Below, piece by piece: positions 15,060 through 25,944 of a DNA stretch of 42,079 nucleotides (positions within the stretch are counted from its first letter, which is position 1; every line of letters starts with the position of its first letter). The DNA lies in assembly GCA_943325035.2 (NCBI GenBank), contig CALPNW020000005.1:1-42079 (forward strand), given 5' to 3'. The notes under the pieces are model-generated. The model did not search any database, was not told the DNA's origin, and was given only the letters and a program-made list of their open reading frames with translations. The DNA comes from Sphingobacterium thalpophilum (GTDB taxonomy: Bacteria; Bacteroidota; Bacteroidia; Chitinophagales; Chitinophagaceae). The position numbers were made by a program, and so were the translations under genes.

Positions 15060-18041
15060 GTGTTTCCGGCAAGCAAACCGGAATCCAGTAACAAAAGACA
15101 ACCAATGCCCGACTATTCCGGTTCAAAACCAGAAAAAAAGAGTAAATCTGTAAAAATTAAAAGTACAGAATTGCAAAGCAGGAAAAAATTCCCTGTGGTG
15201 GGTATCGGGGCATCTGCGGGCGGCTTAGAGGCGCTTACTATTTTATTTGATCATCTGCCTTCTGATACGGGAATGGCATTTGTTATTGTTCAGCATACCG
15301 ACCCTACCTACAAGAGTCTGTTGTCCGAACTGATTGGCCGGCATACAAAAATGCCCGTAGCTGAAATTACCAATGCTTCCACCATTCAACCCAATTCTGT
15401 TTACATTATTCCTTCTAATAAAGATGTACGACTACACAATAGTATTTTCAGATTAACCACTCCAAAGCTTGCAAGGGCTAAAAGAAGGCCGGTTGATATT
15501 TTCTTTCATTCTCTGGCCGAAGACCAGCAGGAGTTTGCGATAGGGATTGTTCTTTCCGGTAATGGAACCGAAGGAACGCTGGGCCTGATAGAAATTAAAG
15601 CTGCAGGCGGAATGGCCATTGTTCAGGATCCTGCAACCGCACAATTTGGTGGAATGCCGGAAAACGCCATACTGAGCGGGTCGCCGGATTATATCCTGGC
15701 TCCGGATAAAATACCTTCCAAACTAAATAATTATAATAAAAAAAGAATAAAACCGGCAACCCTTAAAAAGGAAATGTTGGGACCGTCGGAACGGCAGCTG
15801 GATAAAATATTAGCGGTAATCAAATCGAGAACAGGCCATGATTTTACAGAATATAAGCCCAATACGATTATCCGGAGAATTATTAAAAGAATTGCGCTGC
15901 ATAAAACGGGATCAGTAGAAGCCTATATTGGTGTAATGGAAAAGAAACCGGAAGAAGCGATTGAATTATACAATGATTTTTTAATTGGGGTGACTTCTTT
16001 TTTCAGGGATAAGGACGTATTTAATTATCTGGAAAAAAAAGTATTACCTGGTTTATTGGAAAGTGCTGAAGAAAAAAAGGAAATCCGGGTATGGGTTTGC
16101 GGATGTTCAACGGGGGAGGAAGCTTATTCCTTTGCCATGCTTTTCCGGGAAATGCTCCTGAAACTAAAGCTGGATACTAAAGTCACCATTTTTGCTTCTG
16201 ATCTGGATAAAGAGGCAATTGTATTTGCCCGGAAAGCAGTATATCCTGCCACCATCGCTAATGCCGTTTCCGCAGAAAGAATAAATAAATTTTTTAATAA
16301 AAAGGATTCAGCATACCATTTGTGTAAGGAAGTAAGGGACATGGTGGTATTTGCTCATCATAATGTAATTAATGATCCGCCATTCTCTAAAATGGATTTG
16401 ATCAGTTGTAGAAATTTACTGATCTATATTAACAGTGATTTACAAAAGAAAATCATACAGCATTTTTATTACAGCCTGAACGATTCCGGACTTCTTGTAC
16501 TGGGGTTATCCGAAAATATTGCTAATCCGGCCGGGTTGTTTTTAACAGTCGACGAAAAATTACGGATCTTCAAAAAGAAAGCCGGATTCTCCAGAAAAAT
16601 AAATCCTGTATACGATCTTTCATTTGTAAAACAAGCGAAAGATACTACCCATAAAGCACCCATCGAATTGAGTATGAAAAAATTGAATATTTCAGGTATA
16701 ACAGAAAAGATCCTGTTAGACCAGTATGCCCCCCCCTCTGTAATTATTGATAAGTACAATGAGGCTATCTATTTTTCTGGTAATACCGGCATTTACCTGG
16801 AACCTCCTCCCGGAATTGCAAGATTTGATATTCTGGAAATGGCGCGGAACGGGCTCAAGCATAGTTTGGAAGAAGCCATTAAAAAAGCAAGAAAAACCAA
16901 CTCAGAGGTAGAAACAAAAAACATTGAAGTGTTGCTCGAAGACCAGTACAGAATAACGCGGTTAAAAGTGAAGCCGCTGCTGTCTAAGGAATATGAACCG
17001 GGTACATTAATGATCATTTTTGAACCGGTCAATAAGCCCGGCAAGCCCAATAAGGAAAATAAAAATAGTGTTGAAAAGGAGAAGTTAAAGCTCAGTTTAC
17101 TCGAAAAGGAACTGAAAATGACCAGGCAGCATCTTCAGATTGCTATCAATGAACTGGAAACTTCTCTTGACGATTTTAAATGTTCCAATGAAGAGTTACA
17201 GAGCTCCAATGAGGAGCTGGAAACATCCCGGGAAGAACTTCAGGCGGTGAACGAGGAGCTGGTTACCGTTAATGCTGAACTCAACGGAAAACTGGATGAA
17301 TTGTCTGAGTCCAATAATGACCTTACGAACTTATTGCGTTGTATTGAAGTGGCAACACTTTATCTGACCAAGGATCTCCTGATCAAAAGATTTACACCGG
17401 CAGCTACTAAAATATTTAATCTGATTTCTACTGATATAGACCGGCCTGTAACCCAGCTCTCTGCTAATCTTGAATACAACAGCCTTGTAACAGATGTTAA
17501 GCAGGTGCTTAAAACACTACAGGTTAAATCTATTCAGGTGAAAGACCTGAATGGTCTATGGTATTACATGCGGATCATTCCTTACCGGACATCCGAAAAT
17601 ATTATTGAGGGCGTACTTGTAACGCTGGTAGAGATTACCAGTCAGAAAACGGTAGAACTGGAGTTGAAAAAATCCAATGAATACCTGAATCTGATCATGG
17701 AGAATTTGCCGGTGATCCCGTATACGGCATTATTGAAACCAAAGCTTAAAATGGATTTTATTGGAAAAACTGTTGAAAGGGTAACTGGGTTTTTACCGGA
17801 AAAGTTTAGCGGTTCTATCAGTTTCTGGTCTGGCAGAATACACCCCGACGACAAAAAAAGTACATTGGCCTCTTTGGAGGATCATTCTAAGAAAGGCAGC
17901 AGGAATCAGCCTTTCAGGTGGAAGTGTGCAGATGGAAAATATAAAAGTTTTATTATCAGCAAACAGTTTATTCCAGAGGCAGAAGGCCGATCTGCTTATC
18001 TGGTTGGTGTTTGGCAGGAAACCCCTAAAATCATTGATTAA
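15060..18041 (+). CDS. CheB-CheR fusion with C-terminal coiled coil and PAS domains
   Basis: CheB methylesterase (VVGIGASAGGLEAL, VLSGNGTEGTLGL), CheR methyltransferase (VWVCGCSTGEEAYSFAM), SNEELQSSNEELETSREELQAVNEEL coiled coil, PAS. Start may be GTG 15060 or ATG 15105. Confidence 0.93.
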   Translation: MFPASKPESSNKRQPMPDYSGSKPEKKSKSVKIKSTELQSRKKFPVVGIGASAGGLEALTILFDHLPSDTGMAFVIVQHTDPTYKSLLSELIGRHTKMPVAEITNASTIQPNSVYIIPSNKDVRLHNSIFRLTTPKLARAKRRPVDIFFHSLAEDQQEFAIGIVLSGNGTEGTLGLIEIKAAGGMAIVQDPATAQFGGMPENAILSGSPDYILAPDKIPSKLNNYNKKRIKPATLKKEMLGPSERQLDKILAVIKSRTGHDFTEYKPNTIIRRIIKRIALHKTGSVEAYIGVMEKKPEEAIELYNDFLIGVTSFFRDKDVFNYLEKKVLPGLLESAEEKKEIRVWVCGCSTGEEAYSFAMLFREMLLKLKLDTKVTIFASDLDKEAIVFARKAVYPATIANAVSAERINKFFNKKDSAYHLCKEVRDMVVFAHHNVINDPPFSKMDLISCRNLLIYINSDLQKKIIQHFYYSLNDSGLLVLGLSENIANPAGLFLTVDEKLRIFKKKAGFSRKINPVYDLSFVKQAKDTTHKAPIELSMKKLNISGITEKILLDQYAPPSVIIDKYNEAIYFSGNTGIYLEPPPGIARFDILEMARNGLKHSLEEAIKKARKTNSEVETKNIEVLLEDQYRITRLKVKPLLSKEYEPGTLMIIFEPVNKPGKPNKENKNSVEKEKLKLSLLEKELKMTRQHLQIAINELETSLDDFKCSNEELQSSNEELETSREELQAVNEELVTVNAELNGKLDELSESNNDLTNLLRCIEVATLYLTKDLLIKRFTPAATKIFNLISTDIDRPVTQLSANLEYNSLVTDVKQVLKTLQVKSIQVKDLNGLWYYMRIIPYRTSENIIEGVLVTLVEITSQKTVELELKKSNEYLNLIMENLPVIPYTALLKPKLKMDFIGKTVERVTGFLPEKFSGSISFWSGRIHPDDKKSTLASLEDHSKKGSRNQPFRWKCADGKYKSFIISKQFIPEAEGRSAYLVGVWQETPKIID

Positions 18042-18113
18042 CCCATTTCCCTCAGTTAACTAACACATTCCCCCTCATCATTCAATTCTGTAGCATTTTA
18101 AAAGTAGTAATGT

Positions 18114-19385
18114 ATGGGCAGATCATCAACTGATAAAAACAAGATGCACTTACTGCGAAAAAAAGCAGAAGCGAAGATTAATTCAACCGGAAAACCCCAG
18201 GCAGAAACAGGCCATTCTTACCTGGAACATGAATTAAGCGTTCATGAAATAGAACTGGAAATGCAGCACGAAGAATTGCAGGCTGCTAATGCCAGGCTGA
18301 AAGTGTCCGTGCTTGAATATGAGGAACTATTTGAGTTCTCTCCGGTTTGTTATTTTATTCTGGATAAAGAGGGAAAGATTCAGAAGTTGAATAAAAAAGC
18401 CTGTGAAAAGCTTCAGAAAGATAAAGAGCATATTATTGGTGTGCCCTTTTCTACTTTGCTGAACGGAGAAATATTACAGGATGAGTTTTACCGCCACCGT
18501 TCTTTGGTATTTGAGACAATGAAACTGCAACGTATCAATTCTGAGATCATGCGAAAAGATGGTTCCATTATATATGTTGCCATTAACAGTTTGGTAGTTA
18601 AGGATGAAAACAATCTATTTAAACATTTTCTGTTGATTGTAAATGATGTCAGTGCCATTATTGAACGGGAAAAACTGGTAGAGCTGGATCTGGAAAAAGC
18701 CACCGAGCTGAATGAAATAAAATCCCGTTTTATCAACCTGGCTTCACACGAATTCAGAACACCGCTTACTACGGTACTTTCCAGTGCATGGCTGGCAGAA
18801 CAGCATTTTGCCTGCGGTCAAGAAACGGAAGCAATTATTTACCTGAATAAAATCAAGGCGTCGGTTAAACAAATAAAACTGATCCTGGACGAATTCATGT
18901 CCGATGAAATGCTGCAATCTGATGCAGTGAAAGTTTTCTGGGAAGTCTTTGACCTGCCTTTTTTCTGTGAAGGACTCGTATCAGATATCCGAATTTCCTT
19001 TAATGCCCGGGATTCTCTCAGCTATGTTCATACAGGTGATACCAGTATCCTTTCCGATAAAAAAGTCCTTTATCATGTATTATCTAATTTATTAATGAAT
19101 GCTGTAAAGTATTCAGTAAAACAGGTGGATGTTAGAGTTTCTTCGGAGGTGAAAAACGGGATGGTTACCATTAAAGTGTCCGACAATGGTATAGGTATTC
19201 CGAAAACGGAACAACCATTTATTTTCAACCGGTTTTACAGGGGTAAAAATGCGCTTAAATTTCAGGGAACGGGCCTTGGCCTGAGTATTTCCAAAGAATA
19301 CCTCAAACTGCTGAACGGAACTATTCGTTTTGAAAGCAGGGTGGGAAAGGGAAGCACATTTATTATTGAGTTCCCGGTTACCTGA
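18114..19385 (+). CDS. PAS sensor histidine kinase
   Basis: PAS, HisKA (ASHEFRTPLTTVLSS), HATPase (DNGIGIP, GTGLGLSIS). Confidence 0.93.
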   Translation: MGRSSTDKNKMHLLRKKAEAKINSTGKPQAETGHSYLEHELSVHEIELEMQHEELQAANARLKVSVLEYEELFEFSPVCYFILDKEGKIQKLNKKACEKLQKDKEHIIGVPFSTLLNGEILQDEFYRHRSLVFETMKLQRINSEIMRKDGSIIYVAINSLVVKDENNLFKHFLLIVNDVSAIIEREKLVELDLEKATELNEIKSRFINLASHEFRTPLTTVLSSAWLAEQHFACGQETEAIIYLNKIKASVKQIKLILDEFMSDEMLQSDAVKVFWEVFDLPFFCEGLVSDIRISFNARDSLSYVHTGDTSILSDKKVLYHVLSNLLMNAVKYSVKQVDVRVSSEVKNGMVTIKVSDNGIGIPKTEQPFIFNRFYRGKNALKFQGTGLGLSISKEYLKLLNGTIRFESRVGKGSTFIIEFPVT

Positions 19386-19386
19386 C

Positions 19387-19420
19387 AAAAAAAGAGAATC
19401 TGTTCAGATCCTCTTTTTTT
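19387..19420. terminator. Bidirectional Rho-independent terminator
   Basis: AAAAAAAGAGaATCTG-TT-CAGATcCTCTTTTTTT between a plus-strand kinase gene and a minus-strand tRNA. Confidence 0.8.
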
Positions 19421-19428
19421 AAAAATTG

Positions 19429-19510
19429 TGCGGATGGAGGGGGTCGAACCCACACGCCTCGCGGCGCTAGATCCTAAGTCTAGTGCGTCTGCCAATTTCG
19501 CCACATCCGC
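19429..19510 (-). tRNA. tRNA-Leu (anticodon UAG)
   Basis: Revcomp GCGGATGTGGCGAAATTGGCAGACGCACTAGACTTAGGATCTAGCGCCGCGAGGCGTGTGGGTTCGACCCCCTCCATCCGCA: 7-bp acceptor, long variable arm, loop CTTAGGA, TTCGA T-loop; CCA not encoded. Confidence 0.95.
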
Positions 19511-19541
19511 GCACTCAAGGCCGCAAAAATAGGGGTTTTTG

Positions 19542-21071
19542 CTAAAAGCGAACAGTAAAAATGATTCCTTTATTCGGTTCACTAACTGCAGAAATAGTTC
19601 CGCCTTGTTCTTCTATCTGATTTTTTATCAGATACAGCCCAATACCCTTACTCTCAAAACCACTGTGAAAGCTTTTCTGAAACTTAAAGAGCATGTCTTT
19701 GTAGCGGGCTAAATCAATGCCCAGACCATTGTCCTTAACGGACAGACAGATAGCACCTGTTTGTGTGAACGTTTTTATTTCAATGACCGGAACCTGGCCT
19801 GCTATTGTGTATTTGAGGCTGTTGCTCAGCAAATTGTAAATGATACTTTGTAAAAAGACCCTTGGATAAGTAAGATTGGGTATAGCAAGGTCTATTACTA
19901 TTTTAGCCTGCTTCTCATTGATGATATCCTGTAACTGGAGGCATACAATGTCGATGACTTCTTTAAAGCTGCAGTCTGATACGGGAATATCTTTTTCCAT
20001 ATGGATCTGAAGAATCTGAATTAATTCATTCAGGTTGTTGGTCAGATCAGCACTTACTTTTTTGAGGTAGTCCATCGATGCCTGCTTTAATTCAGGATCC
20101 TCGGTGGTTTCATACATTTCCAGCATTTTCCGGATATTATGTGCCGGTCCTCTTACATCATGGGTTATGATTCCTGCAAATTCCTTTAGCTGGGTTACTT
20201 TTTTTTCCAGTGCGAGTTGTGTTTTATGTAACTGACTGTTTCTGATTTCCAGATTCCTGTTAACCTGTTTTAATTCGGTTGCTTCCTGAATCTGCGATAT
20301 GATAAATTGCGGGTTACCGTTTTCGTCCTTAACTATAGAATTGGTAATAGTAGTAAAGACCAATTCTCCGTTTTTCTTAATAAAGTTCATTTCGAGGTCT
20401 AACCGCTTTATCTCCCCAGTCAGTAATTGTTTGCTCTTTGTAATGCCATCATAAAAATCATCCGGATCGCAATAGGCAGAAACATTAGAGCCAATGATTT
20501 CCTCCCTGTTGTAGCCAAGCATGGTGCATAATGAATCATTCACGTCAATGATTTCATTTTTTGTAGTTAGAATAGCTTTGCCAATATTTGAATATTTGAA
20601 TACATTTTCAAATTTCTTTTCACTTAGGTTCCGCTGTTTTTTTTCATGAGTAAGTGAGTCATTTGCATTAGTGATACCGGTAATGTCCGAAAAAGCAGCA
20701 AATGCAAACTGGTCATCTCCTAATTGTATGAGGCGGGTATTTACGTTGATCCACTTGGTAGGATTTTCATCAACGGTAATACCCATGATCACATTTAACT
20801 GGGGTTCGCCTGTTTCAATTGTTTTTGCAATCGGGTGATCCTTTTCCGGCATAGAAATGCCGTCTTTGTCGGTTGCGTACCATTTGCTGTTATAAGACTT
20901 CCTTCCGAATAACTGGTCTTCATTGATGCATAAAATGTCCAGGGCCTTACGGTTGTATCCTACAACTGCACTTGCATTATTCTGTACAACCACCCCTTCT
21001 TCGATAGAGTTAATTACTGACTGTAGAAAGTAGCTGTCCGTGAAATGTTCATTAAAGAGTTCAGTGCTCAT
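19542..21071 (-). CDS. Multi-PAS sensor histidine kinase
   Basis: PAS domains, THDVRGPAHNIRKML H-box, HATPase (DNGLGIDLARY, SKGIGLYLIKNQIE). Start at MSTELF preferred. Confidence 0.9.
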   Translation of the reverse strand: MSTELFNEHFTDSYFLQSVINSIEEGVVVQNNASAVVGYNRKALDILCINEDQLFGRKSYNSKWYATDKDGISMPEKDHPIAKTIETGEPQLNVIMGITVDENPTKWINVNTRLIQLGDDQFAFAAFSDITGITNANDSLTHEKKQRNLSEKKFENVFKYSNIGKAILTTKNEIIDVNDSLCTMLGYNREEIIGSNVSAYCDPDDFYDGITKSKQLLTGEIKRLDLEMNFIKKNGELVFTTITNSIVKDENGNPQFIISQIQEATELKQVNRNLEIRNSQLHKTQLALEKKVTQLKEFAGIITHDVRGPAHNIRKMLEMYETTEDPELKQASMDYLKKVSADLTNNLNELIQILQIHMEKDIPVSDCSFKEVIDIVCLQLQDIINEKQAKIVIDLAIPNLTYPRVFLQSIIYNLLSNSLKYTIAGQVPVIEIKTFTQTGAICLSVKDNGLGIDLARYKDMLFKFQKSFHSGFESKGIGLYLIKNQIEEQGGTISAVSEPNKGIIFTVRF

Positions 21072-21153
21072 GAAAAGCAAAGTTTTTCGGTAAGTGTTTC
21101 GGGGGGCAACAATTAAAAATAAGTATTTTTAACTAAAGCGGAACAGACCATAA

Positions 21154-22425
21154 TTACAGTGCAGAAAGTATTTTTTTTACCGCTTTATCCATCCCTTTTC
21201 CGTCTATCCACCTTAACACAACCACCAAGTCATTGGTGGGGTCTACATAAATAAAATTATTCCCGTTGCCCAGGTGAGCAAAAGCCGAGGACGGCGCGCT
21301 GGGTAAAAGTTGCCGGTCTGTATTCAGGAACCAGTTCATATAACCGTAGTCCTTTTTTACGCTGGTTGGGGTAGTGGCCTGATTGATCCAGCTTTCTGGC
21401 AACAGTTGCCGCCCGTTCCATTTACCCTTCCTTAAAGTAAGCAGCCCAAACCGTGCCATATCTTCTGCATGAATAAACATGCCCCCTCCCCAATGGCCTC
21501 CGCCACTAACGCTTTGTACAGCTGTGCCATCCAGAACAATCCAGGCATTTCTGTAGCCGGTCCATCTCCAGGTACCCGATGCGCCAATCGGGTCCATAAT
21601 ATACTCTTTCAGTACTTGTGGCAATGGTCTTCTCCATACACTGGTAGCGGCAAGTGCCAGGGCATTTACCCGGGTGTCATTGTATTCATACACAGTTCCG
21701 GGTAAATTTCTTTTTCTGTTGAGCCATTTGGATGGGTCTGCATCGGGTCTGTCTGCCCAGTCGGGCTTTCCCCAAAGGGTGCCCTCCCAGTCGCTGGTTT
21801 GCCTGAGCATGGTTTCCCATGAAATTGTTTTATTATGAGATGTTTCGAACGGGTGTATGAACTGAGGTGTGCCCAATAACGCTGCGGGTCTGTTGGCTGG
21901 TTGTTGATCGTACAGCTCAATGGGCGGTACATAATCTGCTACCATATCCTCCACCGATCCGATGAGCCCTTTTTCAACTGCCAGGCCCACCACCGAACTC
22001 AGAAAACTTTTTGTTACACTATGGGTCATATCACATTTGTGTATATCACCCCAGGATGCTACAATGTATCCTTTGTAAATGATCATGCCTGTTTGGTCGC
22101 CTCTTTCTTCGAAAGGTCCAATCCCTTCTCCAAAGGGCTCTTTGCCAAAAGTCTGGTAATGATTTACCTCCATATTCCGGGGGTTCTTAGACTCATAGTA
22201 TTTTGCAGTGTCGATGGCCTGTTGAATGGCTGTTGGGTTTAAGCCAAGGCTCTCAGGCGATTTATGCTCCCATCCCATAGCAGGGGGGAAGTAGGCAGAA
22301 GGCGTTGAGTGGTTTTTGTCTGTGTTTTTGGTTTGCGCATTGATGGATCCGCAGCAGACTATGCCAAAAATAAAAAAACAATATTGCTTAATAAGGGATG
22401 CTGTCATAGATCCTAAATTAAGCAA
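21154..22425 (-). CDS. Serine hydrolase (beta-lactamase/class C family), secreted
   Basis: N-terminal signal peptide; SxxK motif HSVTKSFLSS; YNDTRVNAL; C-terminal GNGNNFIYVDPTNDLVVVLRW. Confidence 0.9.
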   Translation of the reverse strand: MLNLGSMTASLIKQYCFFIFGIVCCGSINAQTKNTDKNHSTPSAYFPPAMGWEHKSPESLGLNPTAIQQAIDTAKYYESKNPRNMEVNHYQTFGKEPFGEGIGPFEERGDQTGMIIYKGYIVASWGDIHKCDMTHSVTKSFLSSVVGLAVEKGLIGSVEDMVADYVPPIELYDQQPANRPAALLGTPQFIHPFETSHNKTISWETMLRQTSDWEGTLWGKPDWADRPDADPSKWLNRKRNLPGTVYEYNDTRVNALALAATSVWRRPLPQVLKEYIMDPIGASGTWRWTGYRNAWIVLDGTAVQSVSGGGHWGGGMFIHAEDMARFGLLTLRKGKWNGRQLLPESWINQATTPTSVKKDYGYMNWFLNTDRQLLPSAPSSAFAHLGNGNNFIYVDPTNDLVVVLRWIDGKGMDKAVKKILSAL

Positions 22426-22450
22426 TATTGTTCAGCTGTATTATTATTGA

Positions 22451-23695
22451 TTATCGGCTTTGCGTACTTCTGTTATAGCTGCTTCGCTGATCCCTGAATC
22501 TTCCTCTTGGAGCAGGCTTTGATGGTTGAGCTTTCAGCGGTATTGCATTTAAGGGAACAGTAGATGCAAATTCATGTTCTTTTACAACCGGCAGGTTGAT
22601 CTTGATCAGTTTCTGGATATCCCTTAAGTATTCGCGTTCTTCTGTATCGCAGAAGGAAACCGCCATGCCACTTGCTCCGGCTCTTCCTGTTCTGCCGATC
22701 CGGTGAACATAAGTTTCGGGCACATTGGGTAACTCATAATTATAAACATGAGATAACTGATCTACATCAATACCCCTTGCCGCAATATCTGTTGCTACCA
22801 GTATTCGGGTAGAACCTGCTTTAAAATTAGTAAGTGCCCGCTGGCGTGCGTTCTGCGATTTGTTGCCATGAATGGCCTCTGCAGAAATACCCACCCTTGT
22901 TAATTCCTTCACTACTTTATCCGCACCATGTTTTGTTCTGGTGAACACCAGCGCAGTTTGAATGGCTTTGTCTTTCAGTAAATGAATCAGTAAGTGTTTT
23001 TTCTGGTCTTTCTCTACGTAATAAACAGCCTGTTCAATTTTTTCAACAGTAGAGGAAGCCGGGGTTACTTCTACCTTGGCAGGATCATGTAAAAGCGTAG
23101 CAGATAATTTTTCAATTTCTGTTGGCATGGTTGCTGAAAAAAACAGGGTTTGTTTTTTAGCAGGCAGTTTCGCCACAATTTTTTTAACATCATTGATAAA
23201 GCCCATATCCAGCATGCGATCTGCTTCATCCAGCACAAAGAAATCAATTTCATGCAGCTTAACATATCCCTGCTGCATCAGATCGAGTAACCTGCCGGGT
23301 GTTGCCACCAATATATCTACTCCGTTTCTGAGTGCGTTTACCTGAGGAACCTGAGAAACACCACCAAAAATTACCTGGTGTTTGAGGTAGAGGTACCTGC
23401 CGTATGCAGCAAAACTTTCGTCTATCTGAATGGCCAGCTCTCTGGTTGGAGTTAATACCAGTGCCTTGATGCTTTTGGATCTGTTGCCGTTCTGAATGGC
23501 CTGATAAGTTAATTGTAAAATAGGAATGGCAAAAGCAGCTGTTTTACCTGTTCCGGTTTGAGCACAGCCAAGCAGGTCTCTGCCTTCTAAAGCCAGCGGA
23601 ATAGCCTGTTCCTGAATGGGAGTGGGGGTACTATACCCTTCTGTTTCGAGTGCCTTTAAAATGGGCTCGATTAGTTGTAATTCTTTGAATAACAC
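22451..23695 (-). CDS. DEAD-box RNA helicase
   Basis: [36 protein letters not shown] motifs. Confidence 0.97.
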   Translation of the reverse strand: MLFKELQLIEPILKALETEGYSTPTPIQEQAIPLALEGRDLLGCAQTGTGKTAAFAIPILQLTYQAIQNGNRSKSIKALVLTPTRELAIQIDESFAAYGRYLYLKHQVIFGGVSQVPQVNALRNGVDILVATPGRLLDLMQQGYVKLHEIDFFVLDEADRMLDMGFINDVKKIVAKLPAKKQTLFFSATMPTEIEKLSATLLHDPAKVEVTPASSTVEKIEQAVYYVEKDQKKHLLIHLLKDKAIQTALVFTRTKHGADKVVKELTRVGISAEAIHGNKSQNARQRALTNFKAGSTRILVATDIAARGIDVDQLSHVYNYELPNVPETYVHRIGRTGRAGASGMAVSFCDTEEREYLRDIQKLIKINLPVVKEHEFASTVPLNAIPLKAQPSKPAPRGRFRDQRSSYNRSTQSR

Positions 23696-23813
23696 AATGT
23701 GTATTTAATAATGAACATCCGAGTCTTTCAGATGCTATATAGCCTAACTATTATTGGGATTACCTTGTCACTGAAGTAGATTCCAGTCTAACTGAGAGAG
23801 TATATGAATACAT

Positions 23814-23821
23814 CAAAGGTA
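23814..23821 (-). promoter_or_regulatory. Candidate -7 element for the DEAD-box helicase
   Basis: TACCTTTG on the minus strand matches TAnnTTTG; implies a leader of roughly 110 nt. Confidence 0.45.
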
Positions 23822-23891
23822 AGGAAATTTATTTTAATGCCTTTTTAAGGAACCCTGTAAAGACATTTTCAGCTGCTCATTCAACTGATTA

Positions 23892-24365
23892 TCAGTAAGT
23901 TATTAAACGGGTAATCCGCTCCAGGTAATGCTGGTCGGTTTCATCAAATTCCGCATATTCACTGCTGTCCGCATCCAGCACTCCCATTATTTTTTCCTGC
24001 CAGAATAAGGGTACCACAATCTCTGATTTGGATAAACTGCTGCAGGCGATATGCCCGGGAAATTTTTCAACATCCGGAACAATTAATGTGGCTGCCTGTA
24101 ACCAGCTGCTTCCACAAACTCCACGGCCTCTGGAAATGCGGGTACAGGCCACCGGACCCTGAAAAGGACCGAGCACCAGCTGGTCATTTTTTACCAGATA
24201 AAAGCCCACCCAAAACCAGCCGAACTGTTCTTTTAAAGCTGCAGTAATATTGGCCAGATTGGCTATCAGATCGGTCTCTCCCTCCAGCAGTCCTTTGAGC
24301 TGAGGAATCAGCGCTTCGTATTGTTCTGCCTTGCTTCCTTTATTGATCATTAAATCTTCCGCCAT
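23892..24365 (-). CDS. msrC: GAF-domain free methionine-(R)-sulfoxide reductase
   Basis: Three conserved cysteines in VACTRI, GVCGSSW, GHIACSS contexts typical of fRMsr. Confidence 0.88.
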   Translation of the reverse strand: MAEDLMINKGSKAEQYEALIPQLKGLLEGETDLIANLANITAALKEQFGWFWVGFYLVKNDQLVLGPFQGPVACTRISRGRGVCGSSWLQAATLIVPDVEKFPGHIACSSLSKSEIVVPLFWQEKIMGVLDADSSEYAEFDETDQHYLERITRLITY

Positions 24366-24383
24366 GTAATTGATAAAATTTAG

Positions 24384-25892
24384 TTAATTAAAGTAGCTGC
24401 CGATGACCGGCATTTTCTGTAATTCTTTTTTCTCGGCCCAAGCAACCAAAGCAGAGAACAAACCAATAAACAAAAACCCAAGCACTATCCCTACCCATAA
24501 AGCCGGGAACAGGAATAAAATACTTTTATGAATTGCATATAGTAAACAAACCGTGATGAGGTAGGCCATCAGTTTTTTGGTGGCATAGGGTACCGGATAA
24601 TATCGCTGACCCATCAGGTAGCTGATGATCATCATAAAAAAGTAGCAGGTAAATGTGGCAATAGCGGCGCCCAGGTAATGCAGTTTAGGGATCAATACAA
24701 TATTCAATCCAATAGTGATCAGTGCACCCACAACAGTAATATAAGCACCCATTCTGTTTTTGTCGGTGAGTTTATACCAGATACTCAGGTTATAATAAAT
24801 GCCCAGAAACACATTTCCCAATGCCAGTAACGGAACTATATAAAGCCCTTCTGTCCATAGTGGTTTGTGAATGGCGTTGAAGAACCAGCCAAATATTTCA
24901 ATAAATAAACTGATGAATAAAAACATATAGCAACAGGCAATCACAAAAAATTTCATTACCCGGGCATACACTTTTTGCGCATTTTCTTCGCTACTCTGTT
25001 TAAAGAAGAACGGTTCTGCCGCCATCCGGAATGCTTGTATTAAAATGGTGATCAGTACCGCCAGCCGGTAGATATTGCCAAAAATTCCTAACTCATGTTT
25101 GGCTTCTTCTACAGGAAGATCTACCACATGCTGGTAGATCAATCTGCTGAGCATATCGTTTACCATACCCCCCATGCCTACAATAATCAGCGGATAACTA
25201 TACTGCATTACTTTGTTCCAGAGTGCTGTATTAAAACTAAAGGAGATCTGTTTAAACTCTTTCCATAATAAAATAAAAGTGAGCATGCTTCCGGCCAGAT
25301 TACCCAATAAATAATATCCTATTCCAATACCGTTAGTGGTTAAAAAGGCAACACTACTATCCGGATGCTTGAGTACATACCCGGGCAGGATACCTAAAAA
25401 AAGCAAGACACTTAAAAAATTAACCAGTACGCTGGAAAGCCGCACCACTGCATATTTCCGGGGTCTGTTCTCCAGTCTTAACCTGGCAAAAGCCAATGTG
25501 CTGATGGTATCGAAGAACAGGATGGCAATCATCCAGGTAATGTATTCGGGGTGTGTCTGGAGATTGGCCCAGCCAACAAGCTGTTCCCTGAAAAGCAAAA
25601 TGGTTCCGGTAAATAAAATGGTAGATCCTATGAGTGATAAGGAAAGTGTACTGTATAATTTGCCGGCATCCTCTTCTTTGCTGAAACGGAAATAAGCAGT
25701 TTCCAGGCCATATGTAAATAAAACGTTTAAAAAAGGGATCATGGCATAGATCTGTGTGAGATCTGCTGTTACAGAGGGCTGCGCAAAAAACAATGGCAGC
25801 GATAAATTCATGAGATAGCCCAGAAATCTGCTGGCGATGGTAGGAATACCATACCACATGGTTTGGGAGGCTAATTTTTTTATATCACTCAA
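24384..25892 (-). CDS. Oligosaccharide flippase / polysaccharide biosynthesis membrane protein (MATE/Wzx-like)
   Basis: About 12-14 TM segments; N-terminus LASQTMWYGIPTIASRFLGYLMN. Confidence 0.88.
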   Translation of the reverse strand: MSDIKKLASQTMWYGIPTIASRFLGYLMNLSLPLFFAQPSVTADLTQIYAMIPFLNVLFTYGLETAYFRFSKEEDAGKLYSTLSLSLIGSTILFTGTILLFREQLVGWANLQTHPEYITWMIAILFFDTISTLAFARLRLENRPRKYAVVRLSSVLVNFLSVLLFLGILPGYVLKHPDSSVAFLTTNGIGIGYYLLGNLAGSMLTFILLWKEFKQISFSFNTALWNKVMQYSYPLIIVGMGGMVNDMLSRLIYQHVVDLPVEEAKHELGIFGNIYRLAVLITILIQAFRMAAEPFFFKQSSEENAQKVYARVMKFFVIACCYMFLFISLFIEIFGWFFNAIHKPLWTEGLYIVPLLALGNVFLGIYYNLSIWYKLTDKNRMGAYITVVGALITIGLNIVLIPKLHYLGAAIATFTCYFFMMIISYLMGQRYYPVPYATKKLMAYLITVCLLYAIHKSILFLFPALWVGIVLGFLFIGLFSALVAWAEKKELQKMPVIGSYFN

Positions 25893-25944
25893 GTAAACAG
25901 GTTTTAATGGGCCAGGCTCAATTGCTGTAAAAATAATGGTTCTG

